Shown: one piece after another, positions 8,987 through 17,521 of the stretch | How the letters are laid out: every line of letters begins with the position of its first letter | Position numbering within the stretch: position 1 is the first letter of the stretch | Assembly (NCBI RefSeq): GCF_963664965.1 | Contig: NZ_OY761823.1 | Coordinates: 3,366,001 to 3,430,000 of the forward strand | Reading direction: 5' to 3' | Source: an uncultured Pseudodesulfovibrio sp. | GTDB taxonomy: Bacteria; Desulfobacterota; Desulfovibrionia; Desulfovibrionales; Desulfovibrionaceae | Length of the DNA stretch: 64,000 bases | Made by a program: the position numbers and the translations under genes | The notes under the pieces: generated by a model | Database searches by the model: none | The model's input: the letters and a program-made list of their open reading frames with translations, nothing else | Told to the model about the DNA's origin: nothing

Positions 8987-10114
8987 ATGAGTGACTTCAA
9001 GGAATTCGAAGGCAAAGGCCTCGACGAAGCCATTGAAAGCGCCTGCGACTACTTCAACCTGAAACGCGACCGGCTGGAAATCGAAATTCTGGCCGGCGGC
9101 TCCTCCGGTATCTTCGGCATCATGGGTGTCAAGAAAGCCAAGGTCAAAGCCCGCCCCCGCATTCAGGTCAGCGCAAGCGACATCCTCAATGGCGACGATA
9201 AGAAACAACAAAAAGCCAAGGCACCCAAGCCCAAGCCGAAAGCAAAGCCCAAAGCCGCACCCAAGCCGGAAGCAAAGCCTGAAGCCAAGCCAGAAATCGA
9301 TCAGAAGGCCGAAGAGGCCAACATGATCGAACCGGGCAACGCCATCCCGACCGAAGAATTCAATGACGTCAACGGCAATGTCGTTGAACCGGAATATGAT
9401 CCGGCCAACGACGTGAACGGCAATGTCATTCGGTCCGAAAGAAAACCGCACGACACCAAGCCGCGCAAGCAGCGTGACCGCAAACCGCCTCGCGACAAAC
9501 GCCGGGACGAACGCCCGCGCCGCGATTCCAAGCCGCGCGACCGCAAACCCCGCAGGGATAATCGCGACTTCAAACCCCGCGACACCAAGCCCCGTGAGGA
9601 ACGTCCGCGCGCCAACATGGAAGACTTCGATCCCGCAGTACTCGAAAGTGCCGTCATGGAAGTCATGACCGAACTGCTCCGACCCATCGTCGGAGAAACC
9701 ACCATTCAGGTGACCATCGAGTCTGATCGCGTCAAAGTCTTCATCGACGACGAAGAAAACTCCGGCCTTATCATCGGCCGCGAAGGGCAGACACTCTCTT
9801 CCCTCCAATACCTCGTCAATCGACTCGTCTCACGCAAAATGGAAGCCTCCGTCCGCATTCAGGTGGATACCGGCGACTACCGTGAACGCCAAGACGACAA
9901 GCTCCGTCAGATCGCAGCTCACCTCGCTGAAAAAGCCGGAGACCTCGGACGTACACAGTCCACCAAACCCCTCTCCTCCTACCATCGCCGCGTCGTTCAT
10001 CTCGCGTTGCAAGAGAACGAGGAAGTCTTCACACGCTCCAAAGGCGACGGCCCCATGAAACGGGTGCTCATCGTCCCCAAAAGCCGCAAGAACAACAACC
10101 GCTCCCGCTACTAA
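8987..10114 (+). CDS. jag: RNA-binding protein Jag/KhpB (Jag_N-KH-R3H)
   Basis: 375 aa. Residues 1-50 form a Jag N-terminal domain (EFEGKGLDEAIESACDYF), followed by a GIFGIMGVKKAK segment. A long low-complexity linker (about 65-210) has Lys/Pro/Ala repeats, then Arg/Asp/Lys/Pro repeats such as RDRKPPRDKRRDERPRR. The C-terminal third holds a KH domain (IIGREGQTLSSLQYLVNRLV) and an R3H domain (SSYHRRVVHLALQE). Jag/KhpB binds RNA and is linked to membrane-protein or envelope biogenesis through its place after yidC. The linker is longer and more repetitive than in short Jag proteins, a common deltaproteobacterial trait. A strong terminator follows 20 bases after the stop. Confidence 0.95.
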   Translation: MSDFKEFEGKGLDEAIESACDYFNLKRDRLEIEILAGGSSGIFGIMGVKKAKVKARPRIQVSASDILNGDDKKQQKAKAPKPKPKAKPKAAPKPEAKPEAKPEIDQKAEEANMIEPGNAIPTEEFNDVNGNVVEPEYDPANDVNGNVIRSERKPHDTKPRKQRDRKPPRDKRRDERPRRDSKPRDRKPRRDNRDFKPRDTKPREERPRANMEDFDPAVLESAVMEVMTELLRPIVGETTIQVTIESDRVKVFIDDEENSGLIIGREGQTLSSLQYLVNRLVSRKMEASVRIQVDTGDYRERQDDKLRQIAAHLAEKAGDLGRTQSTKPLSSYHRRVVHLALQENEEVFTRSKGDGPMKRVLIVPKSRKNNNRSRY

Positions 10115-10133
10115 GCGAGATCAGTTCACCAAT

Positions 10134-10168
10134 AAAAAGGCCGGATGGATTCCCATCCGGCCTTTTTT
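10134..10168 (+). terminator. Rho-independent terminator after jag
   Basis: AAAAAGGCCGGATGG, a 4-base loop ATTC, and the complementary CCATCCGGCC followed by TTTTTT. It closes the rpmH-jag operon. Confidence 0.92.
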
Positions 10169-10172
10169 GTTT

Positions 10173-10318
10173 GCCTCCGGCGGCCCTCCGGGGGCCAGAG
10201 GAAGGGGGGAAGGGAGCACCCCCCTTGAAAGCGGGGTACTCCCTTCCCCCCTTCCTCTGGACTCCATCCCCCCCATCCCTCTCCCCGTAACTTTTTGGTC
10301 CCGCGCTGATGCGCGGGG
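10173..10318 (+). repeat. Dispersed GCCTCCGGCGGC repeat, copy 2, with long hairpin
   Basis: The 12-mer at 10173-10184 leads into GGCCCTCCGGGGGCC. Next comes a perfect 22-bp inverted repeat (10195-10216 against 10239-10260) whose inner part nearly pairs for nine more bases (CACCCC against GGGGTA). Then ACTTTTTGG (about 10292-10300) and a GCGC hairpin follow. The block AACTTTTTGGTC recurs at 36919, which links it to the repeat before hslU. Confidence 0.75.
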
Positions 10319-10503
10319 AGAAAGTATTTATAAAAAACACCCACGGCCTTAAAACTTTGATTGGTTGTTTCGTACTAATCAGCGCAGAACTCCGCGCTTG
10401 GACTAACCGAAAATGATAAGAACCACAGATTACCCCCCTCTCCAACACGCCGCCAACGCCGCCTTTCCGTTCCCGCACCACCGGCACACGCGGCGTGGGC
10501 ACT

Positions 10504-10573
10504 GTTTGCATGAATTCGCGCCGGACAGTTGCTTTTCATTTTTTGCAACAGTCCGGCGCGAATTCATGCAAAC
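10504..10573. repeat. Perfect 23-bp inverted repeat forming a long hairpin
   Basis: The arm 10504-10526 (begins GTTTGCATGAATTCGCG) is an exact reverse complement of 10551-10573. Inside, after an A-A mismatch, GTTGC and GCAAC add five more pairs, leaving a T-rich loop of about 12 bases. The loop is T-rich on the plus strand and A-rich on the minus. It is not followed by a T-run, so it does not look like a plain terminator. No similar sequence occurs elsewhere in the window as far as I can see. Confidence 0.85.
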
Positions 10574-10633
10574 GCGGTTTCCCGGCCCCACACACCTCCC
10601 TCCCGGCTAACGCACCCGCCGAAGGCGCACCAG

Positions 10634-10669
10634 GATTCTTAAGGCCCTCGGCCTTAAGCCGCCGGAGGC
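10634..10669 (-). repeat. Dispersed GCCTCCGGCGGC + hairpin repeat, copy 3
   Basis: Read on the minus strand: GCCTCCGGCGGC, then TTAAGGCC, GAG, GGCCTTAA, then GAATCC. It is nearly identical to copy 1 at 4747, and differs in two paired positions of the stem (TTAAGG/CCTTAA against TCAAGG/CCTTGA), so pairing is kept. It lies 26 bases past the stop of the rhodanese-YceI gene. Confidence 0.8.
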
Positions 10670-10694
10670 TCCTCTTCTCTTCTTCCCCCTCCTC

Positions 10695-11618
10695 CTACTC
10701 CAACACCAACCTGAAATCGACTGAGATGAAATCGAATACGACGTGGTAGCTGAGATGCTGGAAAAAGCGGGAGGAACCGTAGATTATTCCCCACTGGGTG
10801 CGGTCGAAGTCGAGATTGGCGATAATGGCGAGCTTGTTGTCCTCGATGTTCCGAATGTGCGCTGGGAACGCTATCTCGTTTGAGAGACCGCGCAGGGAGA
10901 GTTCGCCCTGCATCATGGCGTTGGGCCGGGTGGCTTCGCCTTCTTCGACGAGCCGGATGCGGGTGGTGTTGAATGTGGCTTCGGGGAAAAGGTTGGTGAA
11001 GAAGAAATCGTCGGAATGGAGATGTGATTCGAGGACGGGATGGAGATCGTCACCTTCGAGATTGGTGTTGTGGATGGTTGTCATGTCTATGGTGAATGAT
11101 GCGGCGGGATCGTCACCGGTGACGTCGAGTTCTCCGGCTGAGAGTCCGAGTGTGCCGAAGTGGTTGCCGTTGTTGTTGCGCCCGGTCCAGTGGATGACGG
11201 ATTCGGTGGAGTTGAGCGTGTAGATTCGGGAGTCGAGTGTGAGGAGCGGATGCGGCGGCTCGACTTCGGTGGGGGCAGAACCTTCGAGGGGGCGTCCTTC
11301 GGCACGCCAGGTGTCGAGTCCGCCGGGGAATGTGGCGAGATCGGCGTATCCGGCACGGGTGAGCTTGTCCACAGCCATGAGGGAATCCTGCGAATCAGGA
11401 CCGGCCCCGTAGAGGACAATGGCGGTTTCCTTGTCCGGGACGAGCTCCGCCATGGTATCGAGAAAGGTCACCTCGTAGACACAGGCATTGACCGCTCCGG
11501 GGATGTGTCGGGCGGCGAAGTGTTCAGGCGGCAAGGTATCGACGAGAATACCGCAGTTGGATTCGAGAAATTCGTTAACGTCACTTGTCGTCAGCTTTTC
11601 AATCATGTGCGCTTCCAT
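10695..11618 (-). CDS. Rhodanese-like/YceI-like fusion protein
   Basis: 307 aa. Residues ~8-112 form a rhodanese-like domain (LVDTLPPEHFAARHIPGAVN, later FPGGLDTWRAEGRPLEG). At the active-site loop the sequence reads IVLYGAGPDSQDS, with Gly71 where the catalytic Cys is expected, so this half is probably inactive in sulfur transfer. Residues ~125-307 resemble YceI, a lipocalin-like barrel that binds isoprenoid lipids (SVIHWTGRN, FTIDMTTIHNT, HLHSDDFF, MQGELSLRGLSNEIAFPA). Most YceI proteins have a signal peptide; this one has none, so it is probably cytoplasmic. The start has CAGGAGTTTCAC before the ATG. The fusion is seen directly; its role, perhaps in lipid or sulfide binding, is guesswork. 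Confidence 0.8.
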   Translation of the reverse strand: MEAHMIEKLTTSDVNEFLESNCGILVDTLPPEHFAARHIPGAVNACVYEVTFLDTMAELVPDKETAIVLYGAGPDSQDSLMAVDKLTRAGYADLATFPGGLDTWRAEGRPLEGSAPTEVEPPHPLLTLDSRIYTLNSTESVIHWTGRNNNGNHFGTLGLSAGELDVTGDDPAASFTIDMTTIHNTNLEGDDLHPVLESHLHSDDFFFTNLFPEATFNTTRIRLVEEGEATRPNAMMQGELSLRGLSNEIAFPAHIRNIEDNKLAIIANLDFDRTQWGIIYGSSRFFQHLSYHVVFDFISVDFRLVLE

Positions 11619-11745
11619 GTGAAACTCCTGTATTTTCGGCCCGGGAAAGTCCTTTGAGGAGACAATTCACATCGAATGTTACATGAAATGAGGGGAAAAC
11701 GGCAAGAAAATGAATCAGACCATGCAGCGCACACCGCCCATGCAA

Positions 11746-11773
11746 AGAGGCCCACTCAATTGAGCGGGCCTCT
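11746..11773 (-). terminator. Terminator of the chemoreceptor gene
   Basis: AGAGGCCCACTC and GAGCGGGCCTCT pair around AATT with one mismatch. On the minus strand the stem is followed by TTTG. It lies just after the stop of the leftward chemoreceptor. Confidence 0.65.
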
Positions 11774-11797
11774 GTATATAATAAAGGAGGGATGGAA

Positions 11798-13544
11798 TTA
11801 GAACTTTTCAAAGTCGGCATCATCGCCGCTGTCCATGTCGAGATCGACACCGTTATCCACAACACCTGCGGCAGCAGGAGCGGCTGGCACCGCCTGAGGG
11901 CGAGCCTGCGTCACAGCGGGAGGAGCCTGTCGGGCCACATGCTGATGCATGGGTGCGCCATATTGTCCGGCCTCGAAACTGCCAAGCTGGAAGAACCGCA
12001 TGAGCTGCTGCAACTGGCCAGCCTGCGCGGTGAACTCTTCTGCTGTGGAGGCCAGCTCTTCGGACGCGGCAGCGTTCTGCTGAATGACCTTGTCCAGTTC
12101 CTGAACGGCGTTGTTGATTTCCTGCGCGCCGGAATTCTGCTCCACGCTGGCAGATGAAATCTCCTGTACCAGATCAGCAGTCCTGCGAATGTCGGGCACC
12201 ATCTTGGTCAGCATGGCACCGGCCTGATCCGCCTGATTGAGAGTAGTGGACGACAGTTCCCCGATCTCGGCAGCGGCAGCACCGCTTCGCTCGGCGAGCT
12301 TGCGTACCTCACTGGCGACAACGGCGAAGCCCTTGCCCGCTTCACCGGCCCGCGCCGCCTCAATGGCAGCATTCAGGGCCAGCAGGTTTGTCTGGCGGGC
12401 GATTTCCTCGATAATGGAGATCTTCTCGGCAATATTCTTGATCGATTCAACAGCCTGCATGACCGTGTCGCCCCCCTTCTGGGCATCAAGTGCAGTCTGG
12501 CTCGCCATCTTTTCGGTTTCCTGCGCGTTTTCCGTATTACGGGAAATCTGCGCGATCATCTCTTCCATAGACGCTGAGACCTCTTCGACGGACGCGGCCT
12601 GACGGGTGGCTCCGTCAGCCATGGTCTGTGCGGACTCGGCCACTTCGGAGCTGCCCGAGGCAACGCTTTCGGCACCGGCTTTGGACTGGCCCACAATGCT
12701 ACGCAAACGCTCAGTCATCGTTGACAAGGCCTTTGACAATTTACCGGGTTCGTCATCGAACTCGACTGAAATGTCGCTGGTCAGATCACCATCTGCAATC
12801 TGATGGGCAAGCACAAGCGCCTCGTCAATCGGCTGCGTGATGGAGCGAATGATCATGATACAGAACGGCAGGACGACAAGCAGGAAAATACCGGCAACGG
12901 CGCTGCCGACTCCCCAAACATAAGAAGAAACAACATCATCGATTTTTTGGGTAATAGCGACTTTTTGGTCTTCCACATTATCCAGATACACACCAGTACC
13001 AAGCCACATATCCGTACCGGGAATCATGGTGGCGTATCCCAGCTTGGGTTGATCACCCTTTACCGGGCTTGGGCCAGACATAGGTTACGAACCCTCCACC
13101 GGCCTGCGCCTTCTTGTTCAAATCCTGCACCAGATAGACACCATTCTTATCCTTGGTGTCTTTCATATCCTTCCCGATGATGGAAGGCTTGGGCGGCAAA
13201 GCCACGATCGTTGTTTTACGGTAGACGAAGTAATACCCGGATTCATCCGCTTCAAAACGGATCTTGTCCAGCAACTTGCGAATCAGTGCGACCTTTCCGT
13301 CCAGATCAGGAATATCCGCGATTGCTACGCCAACACTCTTGGCCATGGAATCCGAAGCCACCTTTAACTTGCGTTTTTCTCCATTAAGCATGGCCTCGGT
13401 AGAGCCTTCGATACCAATCCCCTCAACCTTGGAAATACCTTGCAGAAAAGCAATAATAAACCCAACGGTGAACAGTATGACGACACCTACAAGAACAGCC
13501 ATTCGCAATTTAATCGTAATTTTTCTGAGCATCAATCCCTCCAA
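11798..13544 (-). pseudogene. Methyl-accepting chemotaxis protein, split by a frameshift
   Basis: Two frames form one chemoreceptor. The first (13544-13053) has an N-terminal membrane helix (MAVLVGVVILFTVGFIIAF) and a Cache-type periplasmic sensor ending [14 protein letters not shown]. The second (13081-11798) resumes with [20 protein letters not shown] and continues through a second membrane helix, a HAMP domain and the signalling hairpin ([20 protein letters not shown]). Deleting one G from GGG near 13064-13069 gives [11 protein letters not shown] in one frame, about 575 residues. The C-terminal tail is Ala/Pro-rich and ends DADFEKF, without a pentapeptide CheR/CheB tether. The break may be a sequencing error. 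If real, the receptor is inactive because sensor and signalling parts are separated. Confidence 0.8.
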
Positions 13545-13710
13545 TTAGCCGTTAGAGTCCTGTCTTTAGCTATACCTCATTCACCTCTTTCTGAGAATAG
13601 CACCTCGCACATTTATAAACCCTCCAGAAATCCCGGCACAAAAACCGCCTGAGGGTATTGCCGTTTGAGCACCAAATGTATAGGGTACGTGCTAATATTC
13701 GAGTACTTGA

Positions 13711-16605
13711 ATGAAAGAAGAAAGCTTCCAGGAAACATATATAGACGACCGATTCCGCCAACTCGTCGAAGGCCTTCCCCAAATCCTCTATGAACTCAAT
13801 GAGGATGGGCTGGTTTCCTATGCCAATGATTTTGCTCTTTCCCGATTCGGGCTCACTCGCAACGATCTGGAAAACGGTATACATTTCAAGGAAGTCCTCC
13901 ACCCGGATTCTCACAAAAAAGCCTACGCAACCATCCAGAGCGCCCAGCCTCACGGCACCATGGGGACAGAGCTCCTCGCGCGAAGTAAAGACGGATCCAT
14001 CTTCCCGATAAAGATATCCATGCAGGCGATTGTCAAAGACGGGAAAACCATGGGCGTACGCGGCGTAGCCGTTGACCTGACGGAAACCCGGGACGCCGAG
14101 ACGGCACTCAGGAAAAGCGAAAGCTATTACCGCGCCCTGTTTGAAAACACGGGAACAGCCATGTTCATCGTGGGCAAGGACAACATCATCTATAGCTGCA
14201 ATTCCAAAGCAGAAGAGCTTGTCGGATACAGCGCATCCGAAATCATGGGGAAAAAGTGCTGGCACGACTTTGTCGCACCGGAGGAGACCGAACGGCTCAA
14301 ACGCATACGGGCACAGCGCTTTTCCGGCGGCCCCACCTTGAACGACTACACCTTCACATTTCTGACGCGCGACAAGACACGCAAGATGATCCGCGCAATC
14401 ATCCAGCTCATTCCCGAAACAGACGCCACGGTCTGCTCTCTGATCGACATCACCGAACAACACCGAACGACGCAGGCCCTGCGCGAAAGCCAGGAACGAT
14501 ACGAACAGGTTGTCCGGGGAACCAACGATGGCGTATGGGACTGGGACCTGAGAACCGACATCGTCTATTATTCGCCGAGATATAAAGAAATTCTTGGCTA
14601 CGAAGACCACGAACTGCCCAATGTCGTCGAGACATGGAAAGACCGGATGCACCCGGACGACATCGAAGCCACCATGGCCGGCAACATGGAATGCGTGGAA
14701 GGAAAGATCGATAATTTCGAAGTTGAATTCCGCATGCTGCACCGGGACGGGACCTATCGCTGGATTCTCGGACGCGGAGCAAGCGTGAAGGATGAGTCCG
14801 GCAAGGTGTACCGGCTTGCAGGAACGCATACCGACATTACAGATCGCAAACAGACCGAACAGGCGCTCAAGACTTCCGAAAAACGGCTGCGGACCATTTT
14901 TTCCACCGCCAACGACGGTGTGTACCGATGTACGCCGGATGGCAGGTTCATCACGGCCAACCCTTCCATGGCGGCTATTCTGGGATACGATTCACCGGAC
15001 GAACTCATCAAAAATGTTTCGGATACCGAGACACAGCTTTACGTCGACCCGGCAGACCGCAAGCCGTTCCTCGCCGTACTTGAAAAGGAAGGACGCGTCA
15101 CGCAGTACGAAAAACTGCTGAAACGCAGGGACGGCACAAAAATCTGGATCTCCGAAAACGTTACAGCCACCTATCACGACGATGGAACGCTGAAACATTA
15201 CGATGGCTTCATGCAGGACATCACGACTCGGAAAATCAGCGAACGCACCACGCAGGCCATGTATGACATATCCAAGGCCATCAGCACCACGAGTCACCTA
15301 CAGGAACTTTACGAGACCATCCATGCCATTCTCGGAAAAGTCATCGACGCAACCAATTTCTTTATCGCCATGCTCGACAAGGACATCGACAGGCTGTCAT
15401 TTTCCTACTTTGCCGATGAGATGGACGACTATTACGACATAGACAATTTCAGCGATCCCGAAAAAACCAGCCTTGTCATCCATGTCATGCGAACCGGCAA
15501 ATCGCTTCTGCTCTCTACCGCGCGTCCCGAGGACGAACAAAAATGGAAAGAACTTTCGATTCTCGGCACCCCGCCCGCTGTCTGGCTGGGAACGCCACTC
15601 AAAATCCGCGATCAGGTCATCGGTGCCGTGGCTGTGCAGCATTACTCCAACCCACACCACTATTCGGAAACGGATGTGGCGTTCATGGAAGCGGCGGCAG
15701 AGCAGATCGCCTTCGCCATCGAGCGAAAGACCAATGAGGAAAAACTGACGCAACTCAACGAACAGCTGGAATCAACCGTGGAAAAACGGACGGCGGAGCT
15801 GCGGGAAAAGGCGGAGGAGCTTGAAGCGGCCAACCTGCGCCTCACGGAACTCGACAAAATCAAATCCGCACTGGTCTCCTCGGTTTCGCATGAACTGCGT
15901 ACGCCGCTCACCTCCATCAGGGGCTTTGCAAAACTTGCAGGCAGAGATTTCACCCGCTTTTTCCGTCCACTGGAAACAACCGAACATCTGGAGAAAAAAG
16001 GGAAACGCATCAAGCAGAACCTTTCGATCATAGAAACCGAAGGGGAACGCCTCACACGTCTTATCAACGATTTTCTCGACATCAACCGCATGGAGTCCGG
16101 GAAAGCCAACTGGCATGACCAGTTCTGCAACCCCTGTGAAATTATTCAGCAAGCCGTCAACACCGCCAAAGGCGCTTTTGCGTCCAGACCGGACGTCACA
16201 CTTGTTGCGGATATGCCCGCGACCATCTCACCGATCCATGCGGACCCGGACAAAATCCAGCAAGTGCTCACCAATCTACTCAACAACGCCTCGAAATTCA
16301 CCGAACAGGGCGAAATCCGGGTCTCGGTGACAGATTCACGTCACGCATTGACCATCTCGGTCACAGACACAGGCATCGGTATTCCCAAAGACGAACAGAA
16401 CAGCATCTTCGAAAAGTTCCAGAAAAGCAGCCAAGGTGACACTATCAGCACTGCAAACAAGGGAACCGGTCTCGGGCTCGCCATCTGCAAGGAAATAGTC
16501 GAGCACTACGGCGGTACCATCTGGGTGGAATCCACTCCAGGAAAAGGCAGTATCTTTTCCTTCACACTCCCGGCCGTCGCAGGTCTGGAAATCCCCTGCG
16601 AATAA
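13711..16605 (+). CDS. Cytoplasmic PAS/GAF sensor histidine kinase
   Basis: 964 aa without membrane helices. Four PAS domains run from about 12-125, 130-250, 255-380 and 385-510, each opening with a typical helix such as ESYYRALFENTGTAMFIV or QERYEQVVRGTNDGVWDWD. A GAF domain follows (~520-675), then a coiled coil (~675-715), the dimerisation domain with phospho-acceptor His727 in SSVSHELRTPLTS, and an ATPase domain with N box (LTNLLNNASKF), G1 (VTDTGIGIPKDE) and G2 (GTGLGLAICKEI). It lacks a receiver domain and no response regulator lies next to it. It probably senses small ligands or redox state in the cytoplasm and signals to a partner encoded elsewhere. Confidence 0.93.
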   Translation: MKEESFQETYIDDRFRQLVEGLPQILYELNEDGLVSYANDFALSRFGLTRNDLENGIHFKEVLHPDSHKKAYATIQSAQPHGTMGTELLARSKDGSIFPIKISMQAIVKDGKTMGVRGVAVDLTETRDAETALRKSESYYRALFENTGTAMFIVGKDNIIYSCNSKAEELVGYSASEIMGKKCWHDFVAPEETERLKRIRAQRFSGGPTLNDYTFTFLTRDKTRKMIRAIIQLIPETDATVCSLIDITEQHRTTQALRESQERYEQVVRGTNDGVWDWDLRTDIVYYSPRYKEILGYEDHELPNVVETWKDRMHPDDIEATMAGNMECVEGKIDNFEVEFRMLHRDGTYRWILGRGASVKDESGKVYRLAGTHTDITDRKQTEQALKTSEKRLRTIFSTANDGVYRCTPDGRFITANPSMAAILGYDSPDELIKNVSDTETQLYVDPADRKPFLAVLEKEGRVTQYEKLLKRRDGTKIWISENVTATYHDDGTLKHYDGFMQDITTRKISERTTQAMYDISKAISTTSHLQELYETIHAILGKVIDATNFFIAMLDKDIDRLSFSYFADEMDDYYDIDNFSDPEKTSLVIHVMRTGKSLLLSTARPEDEQKWKELSILGTPPAVWLGTPLKIRDQVIGAVAVQHYSNPHHYSETDVAFMEAAAEQIAFAIERKTNEEKLTQLNEQLESTVEKRTAELREKAEELEAANLRLTELDKIKSALVSSVSHELRTPLTSIRGFAKLAGRDFTRFFRPLETTEHLEKKGKRIKQNLSIIETEGERLTRLINDFLDINRMESGKANWHDQFCNPCEIIQQAVNTAKGAFASRPDVTLVADMPATISPIHADPDKIQQVLTNLLNNASKFTEQGEIRVSVTDSRHALTISVTDTGIGIPKDEQNSIFEKFQKSSQGDTISTANKGTGLGLAICKEIVEHYGGTIWVESTPGKGSIFSFTLPAVAGLEIPCE

Positions 16606-16717
16606 TACGCCCGACCGAACTGTCGGTAAACCTCTCACCTCTTTCCGTCACGATCCAACCTGCATAAATAAGGCTACCCCCTTCCCAACAAAGGCCAACA
16701 ATGGTAATCATTGTCTT

Positions 16718-17491
16718 GTGATCGGCCTCAATTACAGAATTCTACCGCATATCCTCATGTCAGTGGTCATCTTGTTGACCATGCTTTCATTCGTGCCCGA
16801 CATGACCGCAGAGGAGAAAGCCCCCCCTCCGCTCATAGCCATGGCCGACTATCCACCCTATCATTATTGGGTGGACGGAAACCCCAAGGGCTTGAATATC
16901 GACATACTCAACGAAATCTTTTTACGCATTGGACACACACCACGTTATGTGCAGAGGCCGTGGAGCCGCAGCCTGTACGAACTGGAACAAGGCGATGTGG
17001 GCGCGCTGTGTGCCGGAATGAAAACACCACCGCGAGAAAAATTCGCCTATTATCCTTCGCACCCTCTCAGCATGGAAACCAACTGGGTTATCACTCTGGC
17101 GGACAGCGACATAAAAATAAACAGCCTTGACGAATTGAAAGGCATCCATATCGGGACAATCACGAACTATTCCTATGGTTCCACGTTTGATGCCCTGCAA
17201 AATCTGACCAAACATGAACGCCCGGATGAAAAAGCCCTGCTGGAATTGCTGCTGCACAAAAGAGTAAAGGCCATAGTCGGCTGCGATCTGGTCATCAATC
17301 ACGTTGCGGACAAGCTTGGCGTGAGGCATCAGCTGAACTATCAACTCATGTTGACCAGCGATCCCATGTATCTGATTCTTTCAAAGGTAATTACGGGCAA
17401 TGAAGAATTGAATACCCGGATATCAGACGTCCTCGCTGAAATGATCGAGGATGGGACGTATCAGAAAATACTCGACCAATATCTGGAATAG
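16718..17491 (+). CDS. Periplasmic solute-binding protein, family 3
   Basis: 257 aa from a GTG start; an internal ATG (MSVVILLTML) is an alternative. An N-terminal hydrophobic stretch (about residues 9-27) looks like a signal peptide. The mature part has the family-3 pattern: MADYPPYHYWVDGNPKGLNIDILNEI, later RPWSRSLYELEQGDVGALCAGM and INSLDELKGIHIGTITNYSYG. Such proteins feed amino-acid ABC transporters, or act as separate sensors. No transporter genes are nearby and the kinase upstream is cytoplasmic, so this may be an orphan binder or chemotaxis ligand carrier. The PPYHYW opening is common in the orphan Desulfovibrio members of this family. Confidence 0.85.
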   Translation: MIGLNYRILPHILMSVVILLTMLSFVPDMTAEEKAPPPLIAMADYPPYHYWVDGNPKGLNIDILNEIFLRIGHTPRYVQRPWSRSLYELEQGDVGALCAGMKTPPREKFAYYPSHPLSMETNWVITLADSDIKINSLDELKGIHIGTITNYSYGSTFDALQNLTKHERPDEKALLELLLHKRVKAIVGCDLVINHVADKLGVRHQLNYQLMLTSDPMYLILSKVITGNEELNTRISDVLAEMIEDGTYQKILDQYLE

Positions 17492-17521
17492 GCACCATCT
17501 CCCACAACTGCCGCCCTCCTT

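Larger units (their letters stand above)
10169..10694. other. Repeat-rich intergenic region without a supported gene
   Basis: About 525 bases between the jag terminator and the end of the leftward rhodanese-YceI gene. It holds two GCCTCCGGCGGC-type repeats (10173 and 10634), a 66-base hairpin (10195-10260), two small GC hairpins (about 10300-10318 and 10381-10397) and a 70-base hairpin with 23-bp perfect arms (10504-10573). Open frames here are short, Pro/Arg-rich and repeat-derived, so I call none of them genes. Confidence 0.7.

Noticed and set aside
10068-10511. 147-codon leftward frame over the repeat region
   Set aside because: Composition is repeat-driven (Gly/Arg/Pro), it overlaps the end of jag and a terminator, and has no motif.
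13050-13090. Programmed ribosomal frameshift in the chemoreceptor
   Set aside because: No convincing slippery heptamer with a downstream structure is visible, and similar shifts occur in four unrelated genes in the window, so an indel is simpler.
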